Notes under the pieces: generated by a model
The model's input: the letters and a program-made list of their open reading frames with translations, nothing else
Databases searched by the model: none
Told to the model about the DNA's origin: nothing
Shown: positions 26,201-35,972 of the stretch, in pieces
How the letters are laid out: each line of letters begins with the position of its first letter
How positions within the stretch are numbered: position 1 is the stretch's first letter
Assembly: GCA_902796025.1 (NCBI GenBank)
Contig: CADBNW010000089.1
Coordinates: forward strand, 1 to 35,972
Length of the DNA stretch: 35,972 bases
DNA from: an uncultured Eubacteriales bacterium
Lineage (GTDB): Bacteria; Bacillota; Clostridia; Christensenellales; Aristaeellaceae
Direction of reading: 5' to 3'
Translations under genes and position numbers: made by a program

Positions 26201-27235
26201 TCAGTCAAAATGGAACGTCGGTTTTTTCCGGGCTGTGGTTTGCATCAGATCTTCGATCTCTTCCTTTGAGCGCATGCCGTCCACGGCGTTTTCGCAAAAC
26301 AGGCTGCAGGCTGCGGCGGCGGAGGCAAATTCGAGGAGGTATTCGTCGCTTTTGCCGTTATAGATCGCGTGCAGCGCGCCCGCTGCAAAGGCGTCGCCCG
26401 CTCCCACGCTGCCCCGGATGGCTTCGGGCGCGAGCTCCAAAGACGTCCGGGCGGTAAAGCTGCCGTCCCGGCTTAGGCAGAAGCAGGCCTCGCTTGCGTG
26501 CACGATCACCTTTTTTCTGACGCCCGCATGCAGCGATCTTTCCATCGCGGCGCGGATGCTTGCGGCATCGAGCGCGCCGTCTGTGCGCCGAGGATTCAGG
26601 CTCCAAAGCTCGCAGCACTCGATCTCGTTCACGATGAAATAGTCTGTGTATTTCAAGGAGGGCTTGGCGATCCTGCCGTAATCGGCGGAGGCGTCTGAAA
26701 CCATGTCCACGCTGGTTTCGATGCCATGCGCCTGGACGTCGCGTAAAAAATCCGCCATGACGGTGCCGCCGCAGGAGCTTTCGGCGTCAAACTGATCGAG
26801 CAAAAGAATGTAGCCTGCGTGCAGGATGCGGCAATCCAGCGCGTCAAGATCGATGTGCCCGGGCGAAAGCTCCGCGTTTGCGCCCCGCATGTGAAAGAAG
26901 GTGCGCTCGCCGCTTGGCAGGCTCATCACGTCGCTGAAGCTGGTGGGCGCGGTGGGGGATACGCTGATCTGGCTTACGTCCATGCCGCAGGCCTTCAGCT
27001 TTTCCAGCACGAAGCGGCCGTTGTCGTCGTCGCCCACGCGCCCCGCCCCGTACAGGGGAAGCTGCGGGTCGATCCTGCTTAAGTCGATGCCCACGTTTGG
27101 CACGCTCCCGCCCACGGCGCGGCTTACGGAGAGGATGTTTGAAAGCATCCCCTTGTCGGGATACGCGTCGATGCGCTTTACCAGATCGGTCACGATGTTG
27201 CCTAAGAGGGCGATGCCCGTTTTTTGGCGCTGCAT
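26201..27235 (-). CDS. PfkB-family carbohydrate kinase
   Basis: 344 residues of the ribokinase/PfkB family. The N-terminal GG motif is VGGSVPNVG and the C-terminal signature is GSVGAGDAFAAG with catalytic base D281. FFHMRGANAEL lies in the lid/substrate region. Substrate unassigned; beside kduI, kdgK and an isomerase it could be a fructokinase or another hexose kinase. The ATG at 27235 has AAGGAGG 5 nt upstream; the longer frame starts inside that leader. The leader is directly preceded by a terminator hairpin. Confidence 0.88.
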   Translation of the reverse strand: MQRQKTGIALLGNIVTDLVKRIDAYPDKGMLSNILSVSRAVGGSVPNVGIDLSRIDPQLPLYGAGRVGDDDNGRFVLEKLKACGMDVSQISVSPTAPTSFSDVMSLPSGERTFFHMRGANAELSPGHIDLDALDCRILHAGYILLLDQFDAESSCGGTVMADFLRDVQAHGIETSVDMVSDASADYGRIAKPSLKYTDYFIVNEIECCELWSLNPRRTDGALDAASIRAAMERSLHAGVRKKVIVHASEACFCLSRDGSFTARTSLELAPEAIRGSVGAGDAFAAGALHAIYNGKSDEYLLEFASAAAACSLFCENAVDGMRSKEEIEDLMQTTARKKPTFHFD

Positions 27236-27248
27236 GTCCGCCTCCTTG

Positions 27249-27288
27249 AAAAAATGCCGGGGCAGCCGCAAAACCGACTGCCCCGGCA
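27249..27288 (-). terminator. Intergenic terminator between kduI and the PfkB gene
   Basis: TGCCGGGGCAG (27255-27265) and CTGCCCCGGCA (27278-27288) form a perfect 11-bp stem with a 12-nt loop. On the - strand it is followed by TTTTTT (27254-27249) and then at once by CAAGGAGG, the ribosome-binding site of the next gene. Confidence 0.9.
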
Positions 27289-27296
27289 GGGGTGTT

Positions 27297-28130
27297 TTAC
27301 ATCATGTCCTTGGGGTCGATGTTGTCCATGTCGTCGAAATCCTGATTTTCGCCGCACATGCCCCAGATGAAGGCGTAATTTCCGGTGCCCACGCCGCAGT
27401 GGATCGACCAGGAGGGGGAGATGACCGCCTGCTCGTTGTGCATCAGGATGTGGCGGGTCTCCTGGGGCTGGCCCATCATGTGGAACAGCACCTTGTCGTC
27501 CAGGTTAAAGTAGAAGTAGACTTCCATGCGGCGCTCGTGGGTGTGGCAGGGCATGGAATTCCAGTTGCTGCCGGGCTCGAGCTCCGTAAGGCCCATGCAC
27601 AGCTGGCAGGTCTTGAGCACGGAAGGATGGATGTACTGGTTGATCACGCGCTTGTTGCACTGCTCCACGGTGCCCAGGGGGCGCTTGGCGGCGTCCTTGA
27701 TGTTGATTTTTTTGTTGGGATAGGTGTGGTGCGCCGGGCAGGAGTTGATCCAATACTTGGCGGGGCAGGCGGGATCGACGCTTTCAAACTCCAGCTTTTT
27801 GATGCCCATGCCAAGGTACAGGCCGTCGCGGGGAGCAAGCTCATACACGTCGTCGTCCGCGATCACGCGGCCCGCGCCGCCGATGTTGATGATGCCGATC
27901 TCGCGGCGCTCCAGAAAGTATTCGCTTGCAAGCTCCTTGCCGCCGGTCAGCGCAACGCTCTTATTTACGGGCATGATGCCGCCTGCGATGATGCGGTCAA
28001 AATGGCTGTAGGTGAGCAGCGCTTCGTCCGCTTCAAACACCTTTTCGATCAGATAGTAGCGGCGAAGCTCTTCGGTAGTATAGTGCTTCGCGTCGTCCGG
28101 ATGGCTGGGGTAACGGATATCGAGCTTCAT
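27297..28130 (-). CDS. kduI: 5-dehydro-4-deoxy-D-glucuronate isomerase KduI
   Basis: Converts 5-keto-4-deoxyuronate, the product of pectin or glycosaminoglycan breakdown, to 2,5-diketo-3-deoxygluconate. The 277 residues match the family. The zinc site is complete: H196 and H198 in [14 protein letters not shown]203, and H244 in SWSIHCGVG. The ATG at 28130 has GGAGG upstream and lies 19 bp after kdgK, so it is in the same operon. KduD and KDPG aldolase, the remaining steps, are not in the window. Confidence 0.95.
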   Translation of the reverse strand: MKLDIRYPSHPDDAKHYTTEELRRYYLIEKVFEADEALLTYSHFDRIIAGGIMPVNKSVALTGGKELASEYFLERREIGIINIGGAGRVIADDDVYELAPRDGLYLGMGIKKLEFESVDPACPAKYWINSCPAHHTYPNKKINIKDAAKRPLGTVEQCNKRVINQYIHPSVLKTCQLCMGLTELEPGSNWNSMPCHTHERRMEVYFYFNLDDKVLFHMMGQPQETRHILMHNEQAVISPSWSIHCGVGTGNYAFIWGMCGENQDFDDMDNIDPKDMM

Positions 28131-28149
28131 AATATGTCCTCCAAATGCT

Positions 28150-29187
28150 TTATCTTTGTACCCGGCCGGAGCCGCTGCCGCGCATCAGGGCCTCGACCTC
28201 TTTGGCGCTTACGCGGTTGTAGTCGCCGGGGATGGTGTGCTTTAGGCAGCTGGCCGCAACGGCAAATTCCAGGGCGTCCTTGTCGGTGTCGTAGGTGTTC
28301 AGGCCGTGGATCAGGCCGCCGGAGAAGCTGTCGCCGCCGCCCACCCTGTCCACGATGTGGGTGATGGCGTACTTGCGGGAGAGGATGAAGTCCTTGCCGT
28401 TATACAGGCAGGCGCTCCAGTCGTTGTGATTGGCGGATTTGCTCTCGCGCAGGGTGATGGCGATCTTGGAAACGTTGGGATACTGGCTCATGACCTGTTT
28501 GCAGAGGTTTTCGTACACGGCGGTATCCAGCTTGCCTTCCTCAGCGCCCTTGGCGGAGTCGGCGGAGATGCCCAGCGCCTTTTGCACGTCCTCTTCGTTT
28601 GCAATGACGATGTCGGTGTATTTTACGATCTCCGGCATGACCTCGCCGGCGCTTTTGCCCCACTTCCACAGATTCTTGCGGTAGTTGAGATCGCAGCTTA
28701 CGGTAAGGCCGAGGCGCTTTGCGGCCTTTACGGCCTCCAGCGCCAGCGCGCACGCGCCTTCGCTGATGGCGGGGGTGATGCCGGTGATGTGGAACCAGCA
28801 CGCGCCCTCAAAGCACTTGTCCCAGTCTACGTCTCCGGCCTCGGCCAGGGAGATGGAGGAGTAGGCGCGGTCGTAGATCACTTTGCTCGGGCGCTGCACA
28901 GCGCCGGATTCCAGATAATAAATGCCCATGCGGCCGGGCTTATAGACGACGTTTTTGGTATCCACGCCAAGGCCGCGCAGTTCGCGCAGGCACGCAGCGG
29001 TGATGTCGTTGTCCGGAAGCAGGGTAACGAAGGAGGCGTCGTCGCCGTAGTTTGCAAGGCTCACCGCTACGTTGGCCTCGCCGCCGCCGAAGGTGGCCTC
29101 CAGCATCGGGGACTGCAGCAGCCGCTCGGAACCTATGTTTTTCAGCCTCAGCATGATCTCGCCAAAGCTCACAAAGCGTTTAGACAT
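28150..29187 (-). CDS. kdgK: 2-keto-3-deoxygluconate kinase KdgK
   Basis: PfkB-family kinase that makes 2-keto-3-deoxy-6-phosphogluconate, the next-but-one step after KduI. 345 residues. The substrate-binding [16 protein letters not shown] (33-48) and the catalytic [10 protein letters not shown] with D286 are present. [15 protein letters not shown] (164-178) is a typical KDG-kinase segment. The ATG at 29187 follows AAAGGAT. It leads the operon, with a clear promoter upstream. Confidence 0.93.
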   Translation of the reverse strand: MSKRFVSFGEIMLRLKNIGSERLLQSPMLEATFGGGEANVAVSLANYGDDASFVTLLPDNDITAACLRELRGLGVDTKNVVYKPGRMGIYYLESGAVQRPSKVIYDRAYSSISLAEAGDVDWDKCFEGACWFHITGITPAISEGACALALEAVKAAKRLGLTVSCDLNYRKNLWKWGKSAGEVMPEIVKYTDIVIANEEDVQKALGISADSAKGAEEGKLDTAVYENLCKQVMSQYPNVSKIAITLRESKSANHNDWSACLYNGKDFILSRKYAITHIVDRVGGGDSFSGGLIHGLNTYDTDKDALEFAVAASCLKHTIPGDYNRVSAKEVEALMRGSGSGRVQR

Positions 29188-29217
29188 CGGTGTACATCCT
29201 TTCCCACTTTTTGTTCG

Positions 29218-29246
29218 ATTGTACCACGCCCGCGCCGGGATTGCAA
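29218..29246 (-). promoter_or_regulatory. Promoter of the kdgK operon
   Basis: On the - strand: TTGCAA (29246-29241), a 17-bp spacer, and TACAAT (29223-29218), 30 bp before the kdgK start codon. No operator palindrome was recognised. Confidence 0.8.
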
Positions 29247-29260
29247 GCGTTTCAAAAATA

Positions 29261-29296
29261 AATAAAACAAGAGCCGGCGCGATCGATGCGCCGGCT
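29261..29296 (-). terminator. clpB terminator
   Basis: AGCCGGCGC (29272-29280), a 7-nt loop, and GCGCCGGCT (29288-29296) form a perfect 9-bp stem. On the - strand the sequence continues TTGTTTTATTTATTT. It lies 16 bp after the clpB stop. Confidence 0.88.
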
Positions 29297-29312
29297 GCGG
29301 TATGGTTAATTT

Positions 29313-31937
<2,625 letters not shown>

Positions 31938-31988
31938 AGGATCCCCTCCAATGTGATTTGAATTCATGCAGTGGATGGTCAATTCAAC

Positions 31989-32005
31989 TTTGACCATCTT
32001 TGACT
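31989..32005 (-). promoter_or_regulatory. CtsR operator of clpB
   Basis: On the - strand AGTCAAA-GAT-GGTCAAA matches the CtsR direct-repeat consensus RGTCAAANANRGTCAAA at every defined position. It begins directly after the -10, so bound CtsR would cover the transcription start. ctsR itself is not in the window. Confidence 0.93.
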
Positions 32006-32034
32006 ATTATAGTCCACCCCTGCCCGCTTGTCAA
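32006..32034 (-). promoter_or_regulatory. Consensus sigma-A promoter of clpB
   Basis: On the - strand: TTGACA (32034-32029), a 17-bp spacer, and TATAAT (32011-32006), a perfect 12 of 12 match. Confidence 0.95.
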
Positions 32035-32161
32035 TACGCGAATTATTAATTGGAGGTAAAACCAAACGGGGCAGGTCGGAGAAAAAAGCAACAAGCACGG
32101 TTTCATTCTTCACAAACCCCGGCTATACTTTATGCGGAAAGAACTCAAAAACTAACTCCAG

Positions 32162-32210
32162 CTAACAGCTAATAGCTAAAAGCTAACAGCTAACAGCTAA
32201 CACGTAACTG
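32162..32210 (+). repeat. Heptamer tandem array (CTAACAG, seven units)
   Basis: The units are CTAACAG, CTAATAG, CTAAAAG, CTAACAG, CTAACAG, CTAACAC, GTAACTG. A lone CTAACTC at 32152-32158, three bases before, is identical to the unit of the array at 26049. The array ends 33 bp before the copA ATG. Confidence 0.88.
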
Positions 32211-32243
32211 CTGCGCTCCGGATAAATCTAAAGAGGTACAAAG

Positions 32244-34775
32244 ATGGATCAATATTACGTTACCGGCATGAGCTGCGCGGCCTGCCAGGCGCGGGTGGAA
32301 AAGGCGGTGAGCCAGGTCCCGGGCGTGAGCAGCTGCTCGGTGAGCCTGCTTACCAATTCCATGGGCGTGGAGGGCACGGCAAGCGCCCGGGAGATCATTT
32401 CCGCCGTCGAGAAGGCGGGCTACGGCGCTTCGCTTAAGGGCGAGGCGGCAAAGGCCCAGGCCTCAGGAGACGAGGAGGCGCTGCGCGACCGAGAGACGCC
32501 CGTTTTGAAAAAGCGCCTGATCGCGTCTGTTTGCCTGCTTTTGCCGCTTATGTACATCACGATGGGGCACATGATGTGGTCCTGGCCCCTGCCCCGTTTT
32601 TTTGACGGCAATCCCATCGCGATCGGGCTTACACAGATGCTGCTGGCGCTTTCGGTCATGGTCATCAATCAGCGCTTCTTTATAAGCGGCTTTAAGGCGC
32701 TGTGGCACAGGGCCCCAAACATGGACAGCCTTGTTTCGCTTGGGGCAAGCGCGTCGTTTGCGTGGAGCCTGTATGTGCTGTTTGCGATGACGCGCGCATC
32801 TGCAAACGCGGACGCGGCGGCGCTTCACGCCTATATGATGGACTTTTACTTTGAGTCCGCGGCGATGATCCTTACGCTGATCACCGTTGGAAAGCTGTTG
32901 GAGGCGCGGGCAAAGGGGAAAACCACGGACGCGCTTAAGAGTCTTATGCGCTTAAGCCCGAAGACCGCCGTGCTTTTGAAGGACGGAAAAGAGGTCGAAA
33001 CGCCCATAAGCCAGGTCGCCCGGGGGGACGTGTTCATCGTGCGGCCCGGCGCGAGCATCCCCGTGGACGGCAGGGTGCTGGAGGGCGAAAGCGCGGTGAA
33101 CGAGGCCGCGCTGACCGGCGAGAGCATTCCCGTGGACAAGGCGGCGGGGGACGCGGTCTCCGCGGCCACGATCAACCAATCGGGCTATCTGAAATGCGAG
33201 GCTACGCGCGTTGGCGAAGACACTACCCTAAGTCAGATCATCCGCATGGTGAGCGACGCGGCGGCCACCAAGGCCCCTATCGCGAAGGTGGCGGACAAGG
33301 TAAGCGGCGTATTTGTACCGGTGGTGATCGCCATCGCGCTTGTGACCATAGCAGTGTGGCTCTTGCTTGGAAAAGATGCGGGCTACGCGCTTGCAAGAGG
33401 CATATCGGTGCTGGTGATCAGCTGCCCCTGCGCGCTGGGGCTTGCGACCCCCGTGGCCATCATGGTAGGCAACGGCGTGGGCGCGAAAAACGGCATCCTG
33501 TTCAAAACCGCGGCCTCCCTTGAGCAAGCGGGGCGCGTGAACGTGGTGGCCCTGGACAAAACCGGGACCATCACCAAGGGCGACCCTGAGGTGACGGACG
33601 TTTTGCCAGCCGCAGGGGTGGACGCGCGGGCGCTAATGGAGATGGCGGCCTCGCTGGAACAAAAAAGCGAGCACCCGCTTGCCAAGGCCATTTTGCGCGA
33701 GGCGGAGAAAAGGAGCATTTCGCCCCTGCCGGTCGAGGGCTTTATCGCCCTGTCCGGAAACGGCCTGAGCGCGAAAATGGAGGGGCGGCAGCTGCTTGGC
33801 GGCAGCGTACAATACATCCAAAGCAAGGCCGCGCTGCCGGAAGAAACACTTTTCTCCGCCCGCGCGCTTGCAGACAGCGGCAAGACCCCGCTTTTGTTTG
33901 CAAGGGACGGGCAGTATCTTGGGGCGATCGCGGTCGCAGACACCATCAAGGAGGACAGCCCGGAGGCCATCCGGCAGCTGCGCGAAATGGGTATCCATGT
34001 AGTGATGCTGACCGGCGACAACCTTCGCACCGCCCAGGCCATCGGCCGCCAGGCCGGCGTGGACGAGGTGATCGCGGGGGTGCTGCCGGACGGCAAGGAG
34101 CGGGTCATCCGCTCCCTGCAAAAGCAGGGCAGGGTGGCGATGGTGGGTGACGGCATCAACGACGCCCCGGCGCTGACGCGCGCGGACACCGGCATCGCGA
34201 TCGGCGCGGGCGCGGACGTGGCCATCGACGCGGCGGACGTGGTGCTGGTAAAAAGCCGCTTGAGCGACGTGCCTGCGGCCGTGCGCTTAAGCCGCGCGAC
34301 GCTTACCAACATTCACGAAAACCTGTTTTGGGCGTTCATCTACAACGTGATCGGCATCCCGCTGGCAGCGGGCGCGTTCACGGGGCTGTTTGGCTGGTCG
34401 ATGAACCCGATGTTCGGCGCGGCGGCCATGAGCCTTTCCAGCTTTTGCGTGGTGTCAAACGCGCTGCGGCTCAATTTCTTCCGCCTTGACAGGCCGGGAC
34501 GCAGGACGAAGGAAGTGGGGCCTGCTAAGGCCAGGGTCTCTCAGCTGCAGCCGGAAAACCTTACTTTGCGCGTGGCGGTCGGCGGCATGATGTGCCCCCA
34601 TTGCGAGGCGACCGTGAAGGCGGCGCTTGAGGCGATCCCGGGTGTTGTCAGCGCTTCGGCCTCCCACGAGGCGGGCTCGGCCACGATCCTTGCGGAAAAG
34701 CCCCTGGACGAAAGCCTGATCCGCAAAGCCATCGAGGCGGAGGATTACGAATACAAGGGGATCATGCATGACTGA
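32244..34775 (+). CDS. copA: Copper-exporting P1B-type ATPase with N- and C-terminal metal-binding domains
   Basis: Pumps Cu(I) out of the cytoplasm. 843 residues. The N-terminal HMA domain has GMSCAAC (C11, C14). Paired hydrophobic helices precede the actuator domain with TGESIP. The CPC metal site is C394-P-C396, the phosphorylated residue is D438 in DKTGT, and the hinge is GDGINDAP (635-642). After the last helices a second HMA domain carries GMMCPHC (C784, C787), an uncommon C-terminal position. The ATG follows AGAGG. The next gene overlaps it by 8 bp. No CopZ or copper regulator is adjacent. Confidence 0.93.
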   Translation: MDQYYVTGMSCAACQARVEKAVSQVPGVSSCSVSLLTNSMGVEGTASAREIISAVEKAGYGASLKGEAAKAQASGDEEALRDRETPVLKKRLIASVCLLLPLMYITMGHMMWSWPLPRFFDGNPIAIGLTQMLLALSVMVINQRFFISGFKALWHRAPNMDSLVSLGASASFAWSLYVLFAMTRASANADAAALHAYMMDFYFESAAMILTLITVGKLLEARAKGKTTDALKSLMRLSPKTAVLLKDGKEVETPISQVARGDVFIVRPGASIPVDGRVLEGESAVNEAALTGESIPVDKAAGDAVSAATINQSGYLKCEATRVGEDTTLSQIIRMVSDAAATKAPIAKVADKVSGVFVPVVIAIALVTIAVWLLLGKDAGYALARGISVLVISCPCALGLATPVAIMVGNGVGAKNGILFKTAASLEQAGRVNVVALDKTGTITKGDPEVTDVLPAAGVDARALMEMAASLEQKSEHPLAKAILREAEKRSISPLPVEGFIALSGNGLSAKMEGRQLLGGSVQYIQSKAALPEETLFSARALADSGKTPLLFARDGQYLGAIAVADTIKEDSPEAIRQLREMGIHVVMLTGDNLRTAQAIGRQAGVDEVIAGVLPDGKERVIRSLQKQGRVAMVGDGINDAPALTRADTGIAIGAGADVAIDAADVVLVKSRLSDVPAAVRLSRATLTNIHENLFWAFIYNVIGIPLAAGAFTGLFGWSMNPMFGAAAMSLSSFCVVSNALRLNFFRLDRPGRRTKEVGPAKARVSQLQPENLTLRVAVGGMMCPHCEATVKAALEAIPGVVSASASHEAGSATILAEKPLDESLIRKAIEAEDYEYKGIMHD

Positions 34776-35496
34776 GCAATTTGCAAGAACGTACCTGCTG
34801 CTTGGGAAAGAGGGGCTGGAAAGGCTCAGACAAAGCACCGTTGCGGTGTTTGGCGTGGGCGGCGTCGGCGGCTACGCCGTGGAGGCGCTGGCGCGCTCGG
34901 GCGTGGGGGCGCTGGTGCTGGTGGATAACGACGTGGTGTGCGAAAGCAACATAAACCGCCAGATCATCGCCACCCACGATACCGTTGGCCAAAGCAAGGT
35001 GGAGGTGGCCAGACAGCGCGTTTTGTCCATCAACCCCGACTGCCGCGTGACGGCTGTCAATGCCTTTTACCTGCCGGAAAACGGCGGGGCGTATGACTTT
35101 TCCGCCTACGACTACGTGATCGACGCCATTGATACCGTGAAGGGAAAGCTGGGGCTGATCGAGCAGGCGCAGGCGGCGGGCACGCCGATCATCTCCGCAA
35201 TGGGGGCGGGGAACAAGCTGGATCCCACCCTGTTTCGCGTGGCGGACATCTACGAAACCTCCGTCTGCCCCCTTGCGCGGGTGATGCGCACGGAGTGCAG
35301 AAGGCGCGGCATAAGGCAGCTCAAGGTGGTCTACTCCACCGAGCTGCCCCGAAAGCCCCTGGAGCCCCCAAACGGGGAGGCTCCCGCTGCGGGACGCCGC
35401 AGCACGCCCGGCTCCGTGGCGTTTGTGCCCGCCGTCGCGGGGCTGATCCTGGCGGGAGAGGTCATCCGGGATCTGGCCGGAGTCCCTGCGCGATAG
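34768..35496 (+). CDS. tcdA: tRNA threonylcarbamoyladenosine dehydratase TcdA (ThiF/HesA family)
   Basis: E1-like enzyme that uses ATP to cyclise the t6A modification at tRNA position 37. 242 residues. The nucleotide-binding FGVGGVGGYAVEALARSG and NINRQIIA are typical, with VIDAIDTVKGKL in the adenylation domain and SVAFVPAVAGLILAGEVIRDL near the C-terminus. Start LLLGKEGLERL spacing fits TcdA rather than MoeB or ThiF. The ATG overlaps copA by 8 bp (ATGACTGA), so it is coupled to the copper pump; the functional link is unclear. Confidence 0.9.
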   Translation: MTEQFARTYLLLGKEGLERLRQSTVAVFGVGGVGGYAVEALARSGVGALVLVDNDVVCESNINRQIIATHDTVGQSKVEVARQRVLSINPDCRVTAVNAFYLPENGGAYDFSAYDYVIDAIDTVKGKLGLIEQAQAAGTPIISAMGAGNKLDPTLFRVADIYETSVCPLARVMRTECRRRGIRQLKVVYSTELPRKPLEPPNGEAPAAGRRSTPGSVAFVPAVAGLILAGEVIRDLAGVPAR

Positions 35497-35700
35497 GCTT
35501 ATGCTTTCTGTCTGCAAAAAAGTTTTCGAGCGCGCTGCCAGCGCCCGGGAAAAGCGCGTATCAATACAAGGCAGCAGCAAACGCCCCGGATGCGGACGAA
35601 TGTTTACGCTGTGTAAAAGAAAAGTGTTTGCCGGTAGCGAGGGAACAAATGCAGCGACCGGTGCGCCCAATAGAAAACAAACAAAGGAGATTGCAAAACT
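35497..35700. other. 204-bp gap after tcdA
   Basis: No convincing gene, terminator or promoter. A 67-codon frame (35501-35704) lacks a good ribosome-binding site and overlaps the next ATG. A short inverted repeat TTTAC/GTAAA lies at 35603-35617. Confidence 0.5.
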
Positions 35701-35972
35701 ATGAACAAGATGCTTCGACTTACAGCTGTTATCGCGCTGATCTTCGCGCTTGCTTGCGCGGGCTTTGCCAGCGCTGAGATATTTGCCCCGCACGGCGAAG
35801 GCCAGATCGGCGTGGGCGCTGTGGTAGCCAGTGAGGAAGTAGCCATTTACGATAAGCCGAGCGAGGATGCGAAGGTCGTGGAAACCCTGCCCTTTGGCCA
35901 CACGCTCATCCTGATGGCGATGGAGGACGACTGGGGCTACTGCGCCCTGTCCGACGACGTGGACGGAGAGCC
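35701..35972 (+). CDS. Secreted SH3-like protein, 3'-truncated by the window edge
   Basis: 90 residues are visible. A signal peptide (MNKMLRLTAVIALIFALACA, likely cleaved after FASA near 25) is followed by a bacterial SH3-like start: VGAVVASEEVAIYDKP, then VVETLPFGHTLILM and DDWGYCAL. It resembles the SH3 units of the large wall protein at 12658-16458. The ATG follows AAAGGAGA with an 11-nt gap. The frame is open to the last base, so the C-terminus lies outside. Confidence 0.7.
   Translation, partial: MNKMLRLTAVIALIFALACAGFASAEIFAPHGEGQIGVGAVVASEEVAIYDKPSEDAKVVETLPFGHTLILMAMEDDWGYCALSDDVDGE

Larger units (their letters stand above)
31938..32243. other. 306-bp divergent intergenic region between clpB and copA
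   Basis: The left part holds the clpB leader, CtsR box and promoter. The middle (32035-32150) has no gene; a TATACT at 32124-32129 could be a copA -10 but its -35 (TTTCAT, 32101-32106) is poor. The right part is a heptamer array. No CopY or CsoR operator was recognised. Confidence 0.7.

Noticed and set aside
26901..28364. 487-codon + strand frame opposite the PfkB gene, kduI and kdgK
   Set aside because: Crosses the kduI terminator hairpin and opposes enzymes with complete motifs.
32162..32210. Possible CRISPR array
   Set aside because: Seven-base units in direct contact with no spacers and no cas genes; a simple heptamer array.
35501..35704. 67-codon + strand frame after tcdA
   Set aside because: No ribosome-binding site, no recognisable features, and it runs into the start codon of the secreted protein gene.

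Overview
The window is GC-rich bacterial DNA, densely packed with genes that have strong Shine-Dalgarno sites (GGAGG) and sigma-A promoters. A perfect CtsR heat-shock operator in front of clpB, LytR-CpsA-Psr and RadC proteins, and secreted proteins with proline/threonine linkers point to a Firmicute. It is probably a gut-type Clostridia member of the Christensenellales kind; that last step is inference from style only. No rRNA, tRNA, CRISPR array, phage or transposase gene was seen.

Positions 1-6450 (+ strand) hold a housekeeping run: the 3' part of typA/bipA, a hairpin, recF, a small secreted protein, a Cof-type HAD phosphatase, trmL, a one-helix membrane protein, a family-4 uracil-DNA glycosylase and a GNAT-like protein, mostly with overlapping or abutting ends. 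A terminator closes it. A zinc-ribbon/acidic-tail protein and a metallophosphoesterase follow (6495-7639).

Positions 7747-9542 are the most unusual part. A class A beta-lactamase-like gene (- strand) and an alpha/beta hydrolase gene (+ strand) diverge with only 29 bp between their start codons. The visible promoter-like sequences lie beyond the far end of each partner and point inward, so each transcript would run antisense through the other gene. A predicted alpha/alpha-toroid protein and a corrinoid-methyltransferase-like UroD-family protein with its own promoter follow (to 12444).

From 12602 to 31937 nearly everything is on the - strand. In order of transcription (right to left) it holds: clpB under CtsR control; a sugar-acid operon (kdgK, kduI, an intergenic terminator, a PfkB kinase, a D-lyxose/D-mannose isomerase-like gene, a GH5-like glycosidase); a second operon from its own promoter (Mrp/NBP35 ATPase, GH130, LCP transferase, secreted propeller-like protein, GH51 arabinofuranosidase); a third unit (91-residue protein, RadC, zinc-ribbon protein); and a 1266-residue secreted protein with peptidoglycan-binding and SH3 repeats. 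Together these suggest a cell that degrades plant polysaccharide (arabinoside, mannoside, pectin-derived uronate) and invests in cell-wall proteins.

Positions 32244-35496 (+ strand) hold a copper P-type ATPase with metal-binding domains at both ends, overlapped by a TcdA-like ThiF-family gene. The window ends inside a secreted protein gene. Two short heptamer arrays with the shared core CTAAC lie just upstream of the ribosome-binding sites of the isomerase gene and copA, in the same orientation relative to each gene.
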